23,378 bases of DNA. Source: a virus. Below are positions 1 through 7,392 of the stretch, in pieces. Both the position numbers and the translations under genes were made by a program. A model generated the notes under the pieces. It had not been told where the DNA came from. It made no database searches and saw nothing but the letters and a program-made list of their open reading frames with translations. How positions within the stretch are numbered: position 1 is the first letter of the stretch; each line of letters starts with the position of its first letter. The stretch is from the IMG/VR virus record IMGVR_UViG_3300042525_000798, positions 1-23,378 of that record. One strand, written 5' to 3'.

Positions 1-3
1 CTA

Positions 4-564
4 TCAGGTGTCAGCGGTGAGGGTGAACGAAGGACCGTTCAGCTCAACGATCGCCAGGCCAGAGCCGGTGACGGAGGTGAGATAACGGGCATTCGACAGA
101 ATCGCGCTCTTGCCGGCAATAGCATCGCCAGTGAGCTGACCGGCATACTTGACGCCAGTAGCAGTGTGGATGACGCGCACGGCAGTCGCCGGAGTGCAAG
201 CGCCATGAACATACAGGGCAACGGCGCCTTCGTTGGCCACGTTGAGCACTTGCTCATCCTTCACGCCGGGGCGGCTGTTGGAATCTTGAGCAGTTTCGTC
301 AACGTAGGTGAGCACGTTCACGCCCACGACGGTTTCGCCAGTGCCGCCAATGGTCTTAGCGGAGTTGGCGACAGTGCCGCCAGAGTTGTACACCACAACA
401 TTACCGAAGGCCAGGACGGCGTTGGTTTCGTTGATGTAGGTGCCAATAGTGTTGTCACGGATGTCGGAAAGTTGACCTTCCAGCAGTGCGGTCAGCTCAA
501 GCGCATAGCTTTGCTGCACGCCACCTGCCGTCCCGGAACTCACCGAAGAAAAAACGACGGCCAT
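4..564 (-). CDS. Head structural cement/decoration-like protein
   Basis: A 186-residue protein rich in Ala, Gly, Val and Thr, with no signal peptide or membrane segment. Short stretches such as ALLEGQLSDI and LAFGNVVVYN resemble small phage head cement or decoration proteins that bind the outside of the capsid lattice. Position supports this: in phages with a DUF2213 protease the usual order is portal, gpF-like protein, DUF2213 protease, cement protein, major capsid protein, and this gene starts 2 bp after the protease stop. The ATG at 564 has a good ribosome site, AAGGAG about 8 nt upstream. The major capsid gene would be expected just outside the window. The structural role is fairly safe; the cement assignment is inferred from order and composition, and a minor capsid protein is the alternative. 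Confidence 0.65.
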   Translation of the reverse strand: MAVVFSSVSSGTAGGVQQSYALELTALLEGQLSDIRDNTIGTYINETNAVLAFGNVVVYNSGGTVANSAKTIGGTGETVVGVNVLTYVDETAQDSNSRPGVKDEQVLNVANEGAVALYVHGACTPATAVRVIHTATGVKYAGQLTGDAIAGKSAILSNARYLTSVTGSGLAIVELNGPSFTLTADT

Positions 565-566
565 AA

Positions 567-1760
567 TCAGCGCTCCTTAGTAACGGAGAGGGGGGTTTTC
601 CAAGCGTTCTGCAGATTGTCCATGTAGGACGCAGGAGCAGAAACAGGGGTGGCAATGGATGCCACAGCTTTGCGCAGTTCGTCGGTCGAGGCGGAGTCAC
701 TCCGAGGAGCAGCTTCAGCCAGCGTGTCGAACATTGCTTGAACGTAATCATCGGAACGCTCCGACAGATCAGCGTCGCCACGAACAGCTTTGATCGAGGC
801 TTCCATGATCTCACGGGCGCTCTTGCCGGCAAAATCAAACTCACTATCCAGATTGGTGCGAGCTTTGTCAATGAGGGCAACGCGCTCTTCAACAAGCGAA
901 TCAATATTCACTTGACCAGCAACAGTCAGATCGGCCTTAGCGGCTTCCAGCTCTTGCTCGAGGGCATCAGCGCGACCTTCGGCAGCGTCGCACTTGCCTT
1001 GCATCTCTTTCTTCATGGCATCCATCTCTTCCTTCATTTTGGAAGCGTTGGACATCATTTCATCGTATTTCTTCTTCATGTCCTCGTAGGACATGCGGGC
1101 GTCGTCGCGTTCTTTAGTGATCGCCAGAGCAACGCTCTCGCTCACTTCAAACTCGGCGCCATCGAAGTTGACCTTGGCAGTCATAGATGGTTCCTCTTTT
1201 GTAAGGAGTAATTGTGGGTCAGCGGCATCTAGGCGATCCAGATGCAGCTTCACTTGTGGGCCAGCCCTGCCCCGACGAACCACGGCAATGTGATTTCCAC
1301 TAATAGCACGTTGAATGCCATCGTAGTTTTCGCCATCGCTCGTCACACCAGGAGTGGAATCGTATTCCACTCGATAGCCAGCACTCACTTCCTTGGCATC
1401 GCCCCTCATGATCTTTTCAATGGCATTTTTATCGGTGATTGTCATGACTGCACGGACAAATCCGTCGTCGTAAACCACTTCAGTGCCCGAAAAGCCAATT
1501 TGATAGTCCTTTGTATTGGCGCTATCAAGGAGGATTGGAGGATGCTCAAGCGTGATGGCCTTGCCCGCAAATGAAGCGAGGCTTTCAGGAGACGCCACTT
1601 CTTCTTTGGGACGATATTCGCGCCTGACACTGCCGTCCGCATCGGAGTACATCTGCACTCCAGTGCGAGCGATAGTGGCCCAAGCACGAAGATAACCCTC
1701 GGGGGTCACTTCATACTTTTCAATGGGCGCGACATCGTAGCGGAAAGAAGTTTCGCTCAT
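567..1760 (-). CDS. DUF2213 prohead protease fused to scaffold
   Basis: A 397-residue protein. Residues about 1-180 match the DUF2213/XkdF-like prohead protease: an N-terminal section with GYLRAWATIARTGVQ, then ITLEHPP, then KEVSAGYRVEYD, and the late motif GNHIAVVRRGRAG holding a conserved His. Residues about 210-290 are a highly charged coiled coil (repeated MKKKYDEMM and MKEEMDAMKKEM), as expected of a scaffold core. The tail to 397 is Ala/Ser rich. The protein should form the inner scaffold and cleave itself and other head proteins during maturation. The ATG at 1760 has no clear ribosome site. A strong internal start at 1184 (codon 193) could give the scaffold separately. It is the first gene of a minus-strand pair with the cement gene. 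Confidence 0.85.
   Translation of the reverse strand: MSETSFRYDVAPIEKYEVTPEGYLRAWATIARTGVQMYSDADGSVRREYRPKEEVASPESLASFAGKAITLEHPPILLDSANTKDYQIGFSGTEVVYDDGFVRAVMTITDKNAIEKIMRGDAKEVSAGYRVEYDSTPGVTSDGENYDGIQRAISGNHIAVVRRGRAGPQVKLHLDRLDAADPQLLLTKEEPSMTAKVNFDGAEFEVSESVALAITKERDDARMSYEDMKKKYDEMMSNASKMKEEMDAMKKEMQGKCDAAEGRADALEQELEAAKADLTVAGQVNIDSLVEERVALIDKARTNLDSEFDFAGKSAREIMEASIKAVRGDADLSERSDDYVQAMFDTLAEAAPRSDSASTDELRKAVASIATPVSAPASYMDNLQNAWKTPLSVTKER
1182..1197 (-). promoter_or_regulatory. Internal ribosome site and start for a separate scaffold
   Basis: Within the protease/scaffold gene an in-frame ATG (1184, codon 193) is preceded by AGAGGA with about 8 nt spacing. It lies at the boundary between the protease domain and the coiled coil. 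The outer start at 1760 has no comparable site. Nested scaffold genes in the same frame are known from lambda (C/Nu3), so a separate 205-residue scaffold is plausible here. Confidence 0.5.
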
Positions 1761-1780
1761 ATATTAATAATAGCGCACAT

Positions 1781-1808
1781 GCTATAGTCGGCCCAACCGA
1801 TGAGTCAA
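1781..1808 (-). promoter_or_regulatory. Predicted promoter for the protease/cement genes
   Basis: Reading on the minus strand there is TTGACT, a 16-nt spacer and TATAGC, ending about 20 nt before the protease ATG. It resembles a sigma70-type promoter and lies in the only intergenic gap (56 bp) between this gene and the divergent endonuclease gene. TATAGT on the plus strand at 1783-1788 overlaps it and could serve the divergent gene. Confidence 0.35.
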
Positions 1809-1816
1809 ATCCGACT

Positions 1817-2440
1817 ATGAACGAAAATTACTGGCACTACGTCTACTACTCATATGAGGAGGGCGGGCGTGGTTACATCGGAAAAAGAAGTTCAAAACTG
1901 CCCCCGGAGGAAGATCCATACCTCGGAAGCTTCACTGACAAGACTTTTAAGCCCAGTCGCAAAATCATTATTGCCACGTTTGACAGCTCAGAAAATGCGA
2001 TACGCGCTGAAATAGCCTTGCATCGCCTTTTCAAGGTTGACAAAGAGCCTCACTTCGCCAACAAGGCGATTCAGCCGTCTCCACATTTCTGCCGCTTCTT
2101 AAGGCGACCATCAAAGGCAAGGATTTGCCGTCTCAGCAAGAAACGCAAGCCATTCACATCGCCACCCTCAAGTATCGAGACTGATTATGTCTGGTCACAA
2201 GAAGAGATTGACTACTGGCTTGATCAATTCAAGATGATACAAAAAGAAAATGAATGGTTAATCCGAGAAGGGAGGGGTCATGAGCTGATTAATCTTTGCT
2301 TGCTGAAAACGCCCGCTGGAGTGCCAATGGCTATCACGAATTTGCCCAATTTTTGCGAAAGATTTAACTTGAATGCGAAAAAACTTGCCCTTGTCATGGC
2401 TGGAGGGCTTGAGAATTGGCAAGGGTGGACTCGCTTGTAG
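1817..2440 (+). CDS. GIY-YIG homing-type endonuclease
   Basis: A 207-residue protein. The N-terminal 90 residues carry the GIY-YIG pattern: HYVYYSYEE followed by RGYIGKRS, then a DPYLGSF segment of the type seen in phage Seg-like enzymes, a later Arg (PSRKIIIATF), the catalytic-position Glu in AEIALHRLF and an Asn in HFANKAI. The middle (about 100-135) is basic. The C terminus, from ITNLPNFCERFNLNAKKL to NWQGWTRL, matches the small DNA-binding helical motif ending in GW found on many phage GIY-YIG and HNH endonucleases. These enzymes cut DNA at a specific site and are often mobile. The gene runs against the flanking head genes, as an inserted element would. Its target cannot be told from the sequence. 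Confidence 0.8.
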   Translation: MNENYWHYVYYSYEEGGRGYIGKRSSKLPPEEDPYLGSFTDKTFKPSRKIIIATFDSSENAIRAEIALHRLFKVDKEPHFANKAIQPSPHFCRFLRRPSKARICRLSKKRKPFTSPPSSIETDYVWSQEEIDYWLDQFKMIQKENEWLIREGRGHELINLCLLKTPAGVPMAITNLPNFCERFNLNAKKLALVMAGGLENWQGWTRL

Positions 2441-2448
2441 TTTTTTTT

Positions 2449-2745
2449 ATGGAAAAAATTCTGACCATGTTTGCCGTAACGCAGTCTTCCTACCTTGCCG
2501 CAAAGGAAGAAATCGCTTCCCGCATCAAAAATGCACGCCTTCAATCTGGACTGAGCCAGAGAGACGTAGCAAGAGCCTTGTCCGTTAGTCAAAGTTCTTA
2601 TTCACGCATGGAACGAGGAATCTTGATGCCCGACTGCGCACAAATTCGCGTGCTTAGCGGGCTTCACGGAGTCTCTATTCTTTGGCTTCTTGGCATGCCA
2701 AACTATTTTGTCTATGCTCAATCTTCGTCGTCATCGTCGTCCTGA
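2449..2745 (+). CDS. XRE-family helix-turn-helix regulator
   Basis: A protein of about 98 residues with a lambda-repressor-like helix-turn-helix: IASRIKNARLQSGLSQRDVA, then ALSVSQSSYSRMERG and a third helical stretch ending in GVSILWLLG. It should bind DNA as a dimer and regulate phage genes. No effector or protease domain follows. A TTG in the same frame at 2416 overlaps the endonuclease gene; ATG 2449 is preferred, with ATG 2467 possible, and neither has a clear ribosome site. The protein ends in seven serines, produced by a TCx-type repeat that encodes aspartates on the other strand, where the convergent gene ends. Its operator is not identified. Confidence 0.75.
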   Translation: MEKILTMFAVTQSSYLAAKEEIASRIKNARLQSGLSQRDVARALSVSQSSYSRMERGILMPDCAQIRVLSGLHGVSILWLLGMPNYFVYAQSSSSSSS

Positions 2746-3029
2746 AGCCCTTCGATTTGTTGTTCGATGCCGGTCATCACATAACTTTTTGCAATAGCCT
2801 CGGCCTCGAAGACCAGCATTTTGACTGGTTCAAAATATTCATGGGGCTTGTCATAGGCATTGCGCACAAAGATGTGGGTTTCGTCAAGACGCCCATTCTT
2901 GAAGTGCTGCTCTTCGACTAGCCGCCAGTTGGAAGTGTCACGATGCTCATGTGCGGAAAGAATGCACAGAGCCTTCATGATGCCAATGCCGTCTTCTTCT
3001 TCTTCAATGACGCGGACGTATTCGCTCAC
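2718..3029 (-). CDS. Hypothetical acidic phage protein
   Basis: A 103-residue protein of unknown function. It is acidic at both ends (VIEEEEDG near the start, DDDDDED at the end) and reads well as a folded soluble protein in between, with SNWRLVEEQHFKNG, DETHIFVRNAY and AEAIAKSYVMTG. No membrane segment or known motif is visible. The ATG at 3029 overlaps the preceding gene stop by 4 bp, a translationally coupled arrangement. Its last 28 bp overlap the 3' end of the convergent XRE gene, and the acidic tail is encoded by that shared repeat. Confidence 0.6.
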   Translation of the reverse strand: MSEYVRVIEEEEDGIGIMKALCILSAHEHRDTSNWRLVEEQHFKNGRLDETHIFVRNAYDKPHEYFEPVKMLVFEAEAIAKSYVMTGIEQQIEGLQDDDDDED

Positions 3030-3424
3030 GATTGTTCCTTGCGGCTTTCCACCATCTTAATAATCCGATTGGCCCACGCCCTACCAGCGTCACCTCCCCA
3101 CAAGAGCCATGCGTGAAATCCAGCATCACCTTCTCCTCCAGCTTTATTCTTTTCATGCCTTGAAAAGAACGCTGCCATGCGCTTAATCGTTTCGTAGCTC
3201 ACTTTCTCCCCATTGGCCAAGCTTGTCGCTCTAGCAACGCCACTGCCAATGCCTTGCTTGCCGGCTTCCTGAGTGGTCAGGCCGCCTTTGCCATGCTTCT
3301 TGCGCAGCTCCAAGCCGCGACGCGCTGCTGAACGAACAGGCGATGGAGGGGCAAACGATTCAGCGTCGCCCCTCAGCGCTTTTTTGCGCGGCTTTTTCGC
3401 AAGGCTGACAAATAACCCTTGCAA
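3026..3424 (-). CDS. Phage protein with LWGGDAGRAWA motif, probable frameshift product
   Basis: This frame gives a conserved phage domain: a basic N-terminal part (SAARRGLELRKKHGKGG), then GVARATSLANGEKVSYETIK, RMAAFFSRHEKNK and FHAWLLWGGDAGRAWANRII. I recognise the pattern from tailed phages, often next to head genes, but it has no established function. The frame has no ATG before the conserved part; the only upstream start is a TTG at 3424 inside the preceding gene. The -1 frameshift signal at 3346-3385 would instead make it the second half of a 224-residue fusion with the DUF6496 protein (107 residues plus 117). I favour the fusion. The stop overlaps the next gene's ATG by 4 bp. Confidence 0.7.
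   Translation of the reverse strand: MQGLFVSLAKKPRKKALRGDAESFAPPSPVRSAARRGLELRKKHGKGGLTTQEAGKQGIGSGVARATSLANGEKVSYETIKRMAAFFSRHEKNKAGGEGDAGFHAWLLWGGDAGRAWANRIIKMVESRKEQS
3346..3385 (-). promoter_or_regulatory. Predicted -1 programmed ribosomal frameshift signal
   Basis: On the minus strand the DUF6496 frame reads GCA AAA AAG CGC TGA, which contains the canonical slippery heptamer A_AAA_AAG (3379-3385) in the correct phase, one sense codon before the stop. Four nt later a perfect 7-bp stem, GAGGGGC with GCCCCTC (3368-3374 and 3346-3352, 15-nt loop), can form. A slip by -1 leads straight into the open downstream frame, which lacks a good start of its own. This matches known bacterial and phage frameshift sites such as dnaX; it is predicted only. 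Confidence 0.65.
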
Positions 3425-3699
3425 CGAGCTTCACCGGCAGTTTCGTCCATGGTGTCGCACTCTTCGTCTTCCATTTCTGCCTCTTCTTCCTCTTCGCCAG
3501 CAAGCTCTTTCATGAAGGCCAGATAGTATTCATCCCCCATGTCCTTCTTGGGCTTGCGCGAAAGTCCAGCTTCGGAGAGGGCAATTGCCAGTGCTTGCTG
3601 GGGATTCTTCACAGCTTCGCCGCTGCTGCTTTTCAGTTTGCCACTCTTAAATTCGCGCATCACCTTGGCCACTTTGGCCTGCTTTTCTTTGTTAGTCAT
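3373..3699 (-). CDS. DUF6496-type small phage protein
   Basis: A 108-residue protein. Residues about 8-47 match the DUF6496 pattern: AKVMREFKSGKLKSSSGE, then KNPQQALAIALSEAGLS. A charged linker follows, with an acidic run (EEEEEAEMEDEE) and a short basic end (RKSRAKKR). The function is unknown; such proteins occur in tailed phage genomes, often near structural genes. It starts at an ATG 3 bp after the DUF4422 gene stop. Its 3' end overlaps the next frame by 52 bp, and the codons just before its stop form a slippery site, so part of the product is probably extended by -1 frameshifting into the LWGGDAGRAWA domain. Confidence 0.75.
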   Translation of the reverse strand: MTNKEKQAKVAKVMREFKSGKLKSSSGEAVKNPQQALAIALSEAGLSRKPKKDMGDEYYLAFMKELAGEEEEEAEMEDEECDTMDETAGEARCKGYLSALRKSRAKKR

Positions 3700-3702
3700 T
3701 TT

Positions 3703-4428
3703 CTATGGGAAGAAATTGATTGGAGCTGTTTCAATGCTAAGCCCCGGCCACACCTTTTCACGACGCAAGATCAATGCTGTCATGATGCGTTCCGCTAGGA
3801 ACGAAATGTATCGACAATTGTAGCCTTCAATTTGTTTAATTTTTTCTTGGCAATTGTCCCAGATTGGCCACATGCAATCCAGCAAAGTTTGCATGACTTC
3901 GCAATAATTTACATGGGCTCCTCGCGCCATGATATGACCAAAGAAAATATTCTGATTAAGCGCAAGCTCTAGTTCTTCTTTCGTGATTGGCATTTGTCCG
4001 CGATCCGCAATCAATAGCGCCTGTTCGATGCCATCCATGCCTGCGTGCCCTTCCCTGTACTGCTTGGCAATGGAAAAGCCAAAATGTTCAGGCTCGGGAA
4101 TGTACAGCACTGAGGGAGAAGAAGGAGCCAGCCCCTCATCTGCCCATTGTCTCCTGTACTGAGCATTGCCGATGAACTCTTCCGTGGCATTGTTGACGAG
4201 CCAGTGAATGCCAGTCAGTTCGGACCACCACTTGTTGTAGGACGAAATATTATGCTCGCCCAAATTGTCCAGGGTCCAGCCCGCATGAAAAAGTTGCAGC
4301 AGTTCTTCTTGAGGAAGATTTTCTGCCCCTAATTTCATGCGATGGAGAGAAGCGCAGGATGAATAACGAGGCTCGTTATCGCCATGACACATCACATAGA
4401 TGTGCCAATCTTCAGCTTGCATAGACAT
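3703..4428 (-). CDS. DUF4422 glycosyltransferase-like protein
   Basis: A 241-residue protein matching DUF4422, a domain of capsular and exopolysaccharide synthesis proteins. Visible signatures are WHIYVMCHGDN near the start, HNISSYNKWWSELTGIHW (residues about 58-75), IGNAQYRRQW (about 85-94), and a late section from ALNQNIFFGHIMARG to the C-terminal ISFLAERIMTALI. The length is typical. The family is thought to transfer sugars, but the donor and acceptor are unknown. It overlaps the next upstream gene by 17 bp and belongs to a three-gene run of transferases. Likely roles are glycosylation of virion proteins or of the host surface. Confidence 0.75.
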   Translation of the reverse strand: MSMQAEDWHIYVMCHGDNEPRYSSCASLHRMKLGAENLPQEELLQLFHAGWTLDNLGEHNISSYNKWWSELTGIHWLVNNATEEFIGNAQYRRQWADEGLAPSSPSVLYIPEPEHFGFSIAKQYREGHAGMDGIEQALLIADRGQMPITKEELELALNQNIFFGHIMARGAHVNYCEVMQTLLDCMWPIWDNCQEKIKQIEGYNCRYISFLAERIMTALILRREKVWPGLSIETAPINFFP

Positions 4429-5131
4429 CTCGCTTGGCCCAAAGTTCGTTGTAATTGTTTACGCCTTTAGCGCCAACGCCAGTAAGATCACCACCGCCAG
4501 AAGGCTTGGACCAAGCCATAATAGTTCCATCGGGTAGGACGAAAGCCCTGTTCTTCTGCTCATGCGTAGGAGTTAGCTCTAGATAGTCACCATAAACGAA
4601 GTCCGAAGCAGGACCGTTCATTGCCAGTGCCTGACCAAGCAGCGTGGGGCCAGTAGGGCACAATGGCGTGATGCCATAAAAGCGCTCGTGACAATTGTTC
4701 ACGATCAACTGAATGGCGGTGGTTAACGCGGGATTGTCGGGCTGTGAATACAGAACAGTCGTGGCGCATGCCCAGGAAGTGAAGCTAAAGCGCTGGATGT
4801 CCCTGAAGGCCAACCATTTGATGCGAGGCCCCACTTCTACGGGGTTGACCACTCTGATGGCAATGTCCAAATACCATCCACCAAGCTTGTTCAGCAAGCA
4901 AAAGCGTCCAAGATCAGCCTTGTACGAATAGGGCTTCAGACAGTCATAAGCCCACAGCACGTCAGGGTCGTAATTGTCGGCAATAAATTGCCTTAGTGTT
5001 TCCTTGGTGTAGATCGTGTGATTTGCAGAAGGAAACGAAGCTTTAACAGTGCCAGTGGCATATTGGAGAAACGGCGAAAGCTCATCCCCCGCGTCGCTTA
5101 GAAAAATTTGAGAGATTTCCATGGTGGTCAA
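4412..5131 (-). CDS. DXD-type glycosyltransferase (GT32/OCH1-like) with altered motif
   Basis: A 239-residue protein resembling the sugar-binding region of OCH1/GT32-like transferases. The hallmark segment is YKADLGRFCLLNKLGGWYLD (residues about 70-89), where family members usually continue as D-x-D to hold the metal and sugar nucleotide. Here the triad reads D89-I90-A91, so the second Asp is missing. Later conserved-looking parts are NNCHERFYGITPLC and TGPTLLGQALA. The ATG at 5131 overlaps the GT4 gene stop by 4 bp. The missing Asp may mean a changed metal site or reduced activity; D75 or another acidic residue might compensate. The family call is fairly good; the substrate is unknown. Confidence 0.65.
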   Translation of the reverse strand: MTTMEISQIFLSDAGDELSPFLQYATGTVKASFPSANHTIYTKETLRQFIADNYDPDVLWAYDCLKPYSYKADLGRFCLLNKLGGWYLDIAIRVVNPVEVGPRIKWLAFRDIQRFSFTSWACATTVLYSQPDNPALTTAIQLIVNNCHERFYGITPLCPTGPTLLGQALAMNGPASDFVYGDYLELTPTHEQKNRAFVLPDGTIMAWSKPSGGGDLTGVGAKGVNNYNELWAKRDVYAS

Positions 5132-6348
5132 ACAATTTTTGCGGGAGTGCCGAAGCCTTTGAACTGTGAAGACGCACCTTGAGCAAGCGTTTCTTCAATG
5201 ATGCCAAGCATCTGCCTCTGGATGAAGGGCCAAGTGAATGGCTTCTCATGAATGCGTTTATAGCACCATTCCCCATCGGCGGCCAGGAAGTCACGATTTT
5301 CGTAATATCCGCTCAAAAGCTCCGCCAAACTTTCGGGCGTAGGAATCGGACGCTCGAGGCCATAGTTCCTATCGGTTTCTGAGCCTTGGCATTGAATGCG
5401 AGGTACTTCACCGAAGATTTCCTTCAGACTTGTATGGTCAGGCACCAACTGCGCCACGCCAGTAGCTGCATGCTCCGTATTGACCAAGCCCCAGCCCTCG
5501 CCAATGCAAGTGTTTACACCCACGTCGCAGGCGTTGTACACCTTGTTGAGTTGTTCAATGGGAAGGCAGTTGTGAGTGGAAAACTCGGGGCTGGTAAGAA
5601 TCAGCTTGCCCGTAGGGTCATATCCCTCATCTTTAGCCACGCGCTTAAACAGCGGCACCAAGTCCCAGCCCAAATCTTTCTTGCCCATATTGAGCCATAG
5701 ACGTGCGTCGGGCTTGTCTTTCGCAAACTTGATGAAGCCCTTAATGGTCAAGTCAATACGCTTACGAGGTTGATTCCTGTTGCCATTGAAGACGATAAAT
5801 ACATCGCTTGGCACGCCCAATTCTTTCCGGCATTGCTCTTTATCCATCGGGAAAAACTTTGTGAAGTCCGTACCATGCCCTACCACTTCAATAGGCTTTT
5901 CATAGCCCATTTTTCGCAGCTCTTCCTTCGCGAACTCCGTGTAGGTGATGAGTTTGTCCCAGTGGTTGATAGGCTCGCATAGCTCCGCAAATAGCCCATA
6001 AGAATCAATGGGGGTGTACACAATTGTTTTGAAGCCAATATCCTCCTGGAATTGCTTGATGGCATTAAACAAATTGATCGCCACCCAAATGTCGTTAAGG
6101 ATGAAAACGAGGTCGGGCTTGATTTTCTGAACCAGCTCTCCAATGCGATGCTGCCCAAACGGGTCGGAGCCGTAGGCCATGGCGGGATACATTTTGCAAT
6201 GCTCCTGCATTTCATTGGGGTCGCCATGCCAGTTCACAGCCAGGGCATGCACATCGTGCTCTCTGGCCAGTGCTGGAATCAAATGCTCGCTCACGCGCCC
6301 AAAACCAGTTTGCACCCCCACGTCGCCGCAGTAGAGAATAGTTGCCAC
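5128..6348 (-). CDS. GT4-family (GT-B) glycosyltransferase
   Basis: A 406-residue protein with the two-domain GT-B layout. The N-terminal Rossmann-like half starts MATILYCGDVGVQTGFGRVS and includes KPDLVFILND and KTIVYTPIDSYG. The C-terminal half has FIVFNGNRNQPRKRIDLTIK, the donor-binding region typical of GT4, then VGVNTCIGEGWGLVNTEHAA with the conserved Glu of the nucleotide-sugar site, and GVAQLVPDH. No membrane segment is present, so a soluble enzyme is expected. It is the first gene of the minus-strand transferase trio. A 42-bp gap separates it from the divergent FAD oxidoreductase. It retains full length for the family; donor and acceptor sugars cannot be told. Confidence 0.85.
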   Translation of the reverse strand: MATILYCGDVGVQTGFGRVSEHLIPALAREHDVHALAVNWHGDPNEMQEHCKMYPAMAYGSDPFGQHRIGELVQKIKPDLVFILNDIWVAINLFNAIKQFQEDIGFKTIVYTPIDSYGLFAELCEPINHWDKLITYTEFAKEELRKMGYEKPIEVVGHGTDFTKFFPMDKEQCRKELGVPSDVFIVFNGNRNQPRKRIDLTIKGFIKFAKDKPDARLWLNMGKKDLGWDLVPLFKRVAKDEGYDPTGKLILTSPEFSTHNCLPIEQLNKVYNACDVGVNTCIGEGWGLVNTEHAATGVAQLVPDHTSLKEIFGEVPRIQCQGSETDRNYGLERPIPTPESLAELLSGYYENRDFLAADGEWCYKRIHEKPFTWPFIQRQMLGIIEETLAQGASSQFKGFGTPAKIV

Positions 6349-6390
6349 AAGAAAAGGAAAGCTGGCCTCATCTTACAAGGGTTTTAGACT

Positions 6391-7392
6391 ATGGCAGAAG
6401 CGGACTGTGGCATGCGCGTAGCGATTATCGGAGCTGGATGGGTGGGATGCCACTTGGCTTATCAACTCAGAGACGAACACCACATCACGCTGTTTGACCG
6501 CAAGCCTGAACCGTTTCACGGCGCTTCGCTGGTCAACCAAAATCGGCTTCACCTTGGCTATCACTACGCAAGGAATGCAGCCACTCGTTCGCTGTGCAGA
6601 TTTACTTTCGATCGTTTTATGCACGAATATGGAAGTCTCACTTACACGGTGGAGAATAATTTGTATGCGGTGCCAGAAGATGAAAGCTTGCTAGACGCGG
6701 GAACCGTCAGAAGCATCTTCCCTCCATTGATCTTTCAGCATGAAGAAATTGAAGCCGACTTTCTTCGCGACACTTCCATGGTTTGGCGCACTCAAGAGCG
6801 TTACATTTCCCCCGTCGAGGCCAAGCAGTTCTTCTCGGAGCAACTGTCTCCAGTGTTCCAACAAGAACAAATTACCAAGGAAGACATTAAGCGGCTGAAG
6901 CAAGATTTTCATTTGGTGATTGATTGCACGAATAATGCGCTGCTAAAACCATCAAGCAATGAATACTTTGAGGCAGTGGCAATGTTTCTCTATAGCATTC
7001 AAAAGCCTTTGCCTTTTGGTGCGCTCACTTATATTGACGGACCATTGTTTTCTTTCTATCCGTTTCACGATGGCACTATGTCCCTGAGTCATGTGGTGCA
7101 TAGCGTTGCCGCCGATTCAGTGTTGCCCATTGAGGAAGAGCCGCCAATGGAAAAGCTGGAACAATTAAGACACAAGGCAGAGCTTCATGCTCGCTCGTAC
7201 TGGCCGGGCTTCCTGGACCATCTTTCTCGTCATAGTATTGTGTTGTCAATGAAAAGCAAACGAACCAATGCCAGTGCATATCGAGCCCCGCTGTTCAAAC
7301 AGCAGGACAATCTTCTGTCTTGCTATACAGGCAAGATTCAGGGCATCTACTTAATCGAAGAAAAAGTGCGCGAAATACTGGAAGGCCTGTAA
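6391..7392 (+). CDS. FAD-dependent oxidoreductase (DAO superfamily)
   Basis: A 333-residue protein. An N-terminal dinucleotide-binding fold is clear: MRVAIIGAGWVGCHLAYQL with G14xG16xxG19, then TLFDRKPEP with an acidic residue at the end of strand 2. The segment ASLVNQNRLHLGYHYARN is typical of FAD oxidoreductases found in surface polysaccharide clusters. The C-terminal half (SFYPFHDGTMSLSHV, then IQGIYLIEEKV) fits the substrate and cap part of this superfamily. The ATG at 6391 has AAGGG about 10 nt upstream; ATG 6412 is the alternative. It is the only plus-strand gene in the carbohydrate island and its last 46 bp overlap the convergent isomerase gene. The substrate is unknown, possibly a sugar or amino sugar. 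Confidence 0.75.
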   Translation: MAEADCGMRVAIIGAGWVGCHLAYQLRDEHHITLFDRKPEPFHGASLVNQNRLHLGYHYARNAATRSLCRFTFDRFMHEYGSLTYTVENNLYAVPEDESLLDAGTVRSIFPPLIFQHEEIEADFLRDTSMVWRTQERYISPVEAKQFFSEQLSPVFQQEQITKEDIKRLKQDFHLVIDCTNNALLKPSSNEYFEAVAMFLYSIQKPLPFGALTYIDGPLFSFYPFHDGTMSLSHVVHSVAADSVLPIEEEPPMEKLEQLRHKAELHARSYWPGFLDHLSRHSIVLSMKSKRTNASAYRAPLFKQQDNLLSCYTGKIQGIYLIEEKVREILEGL

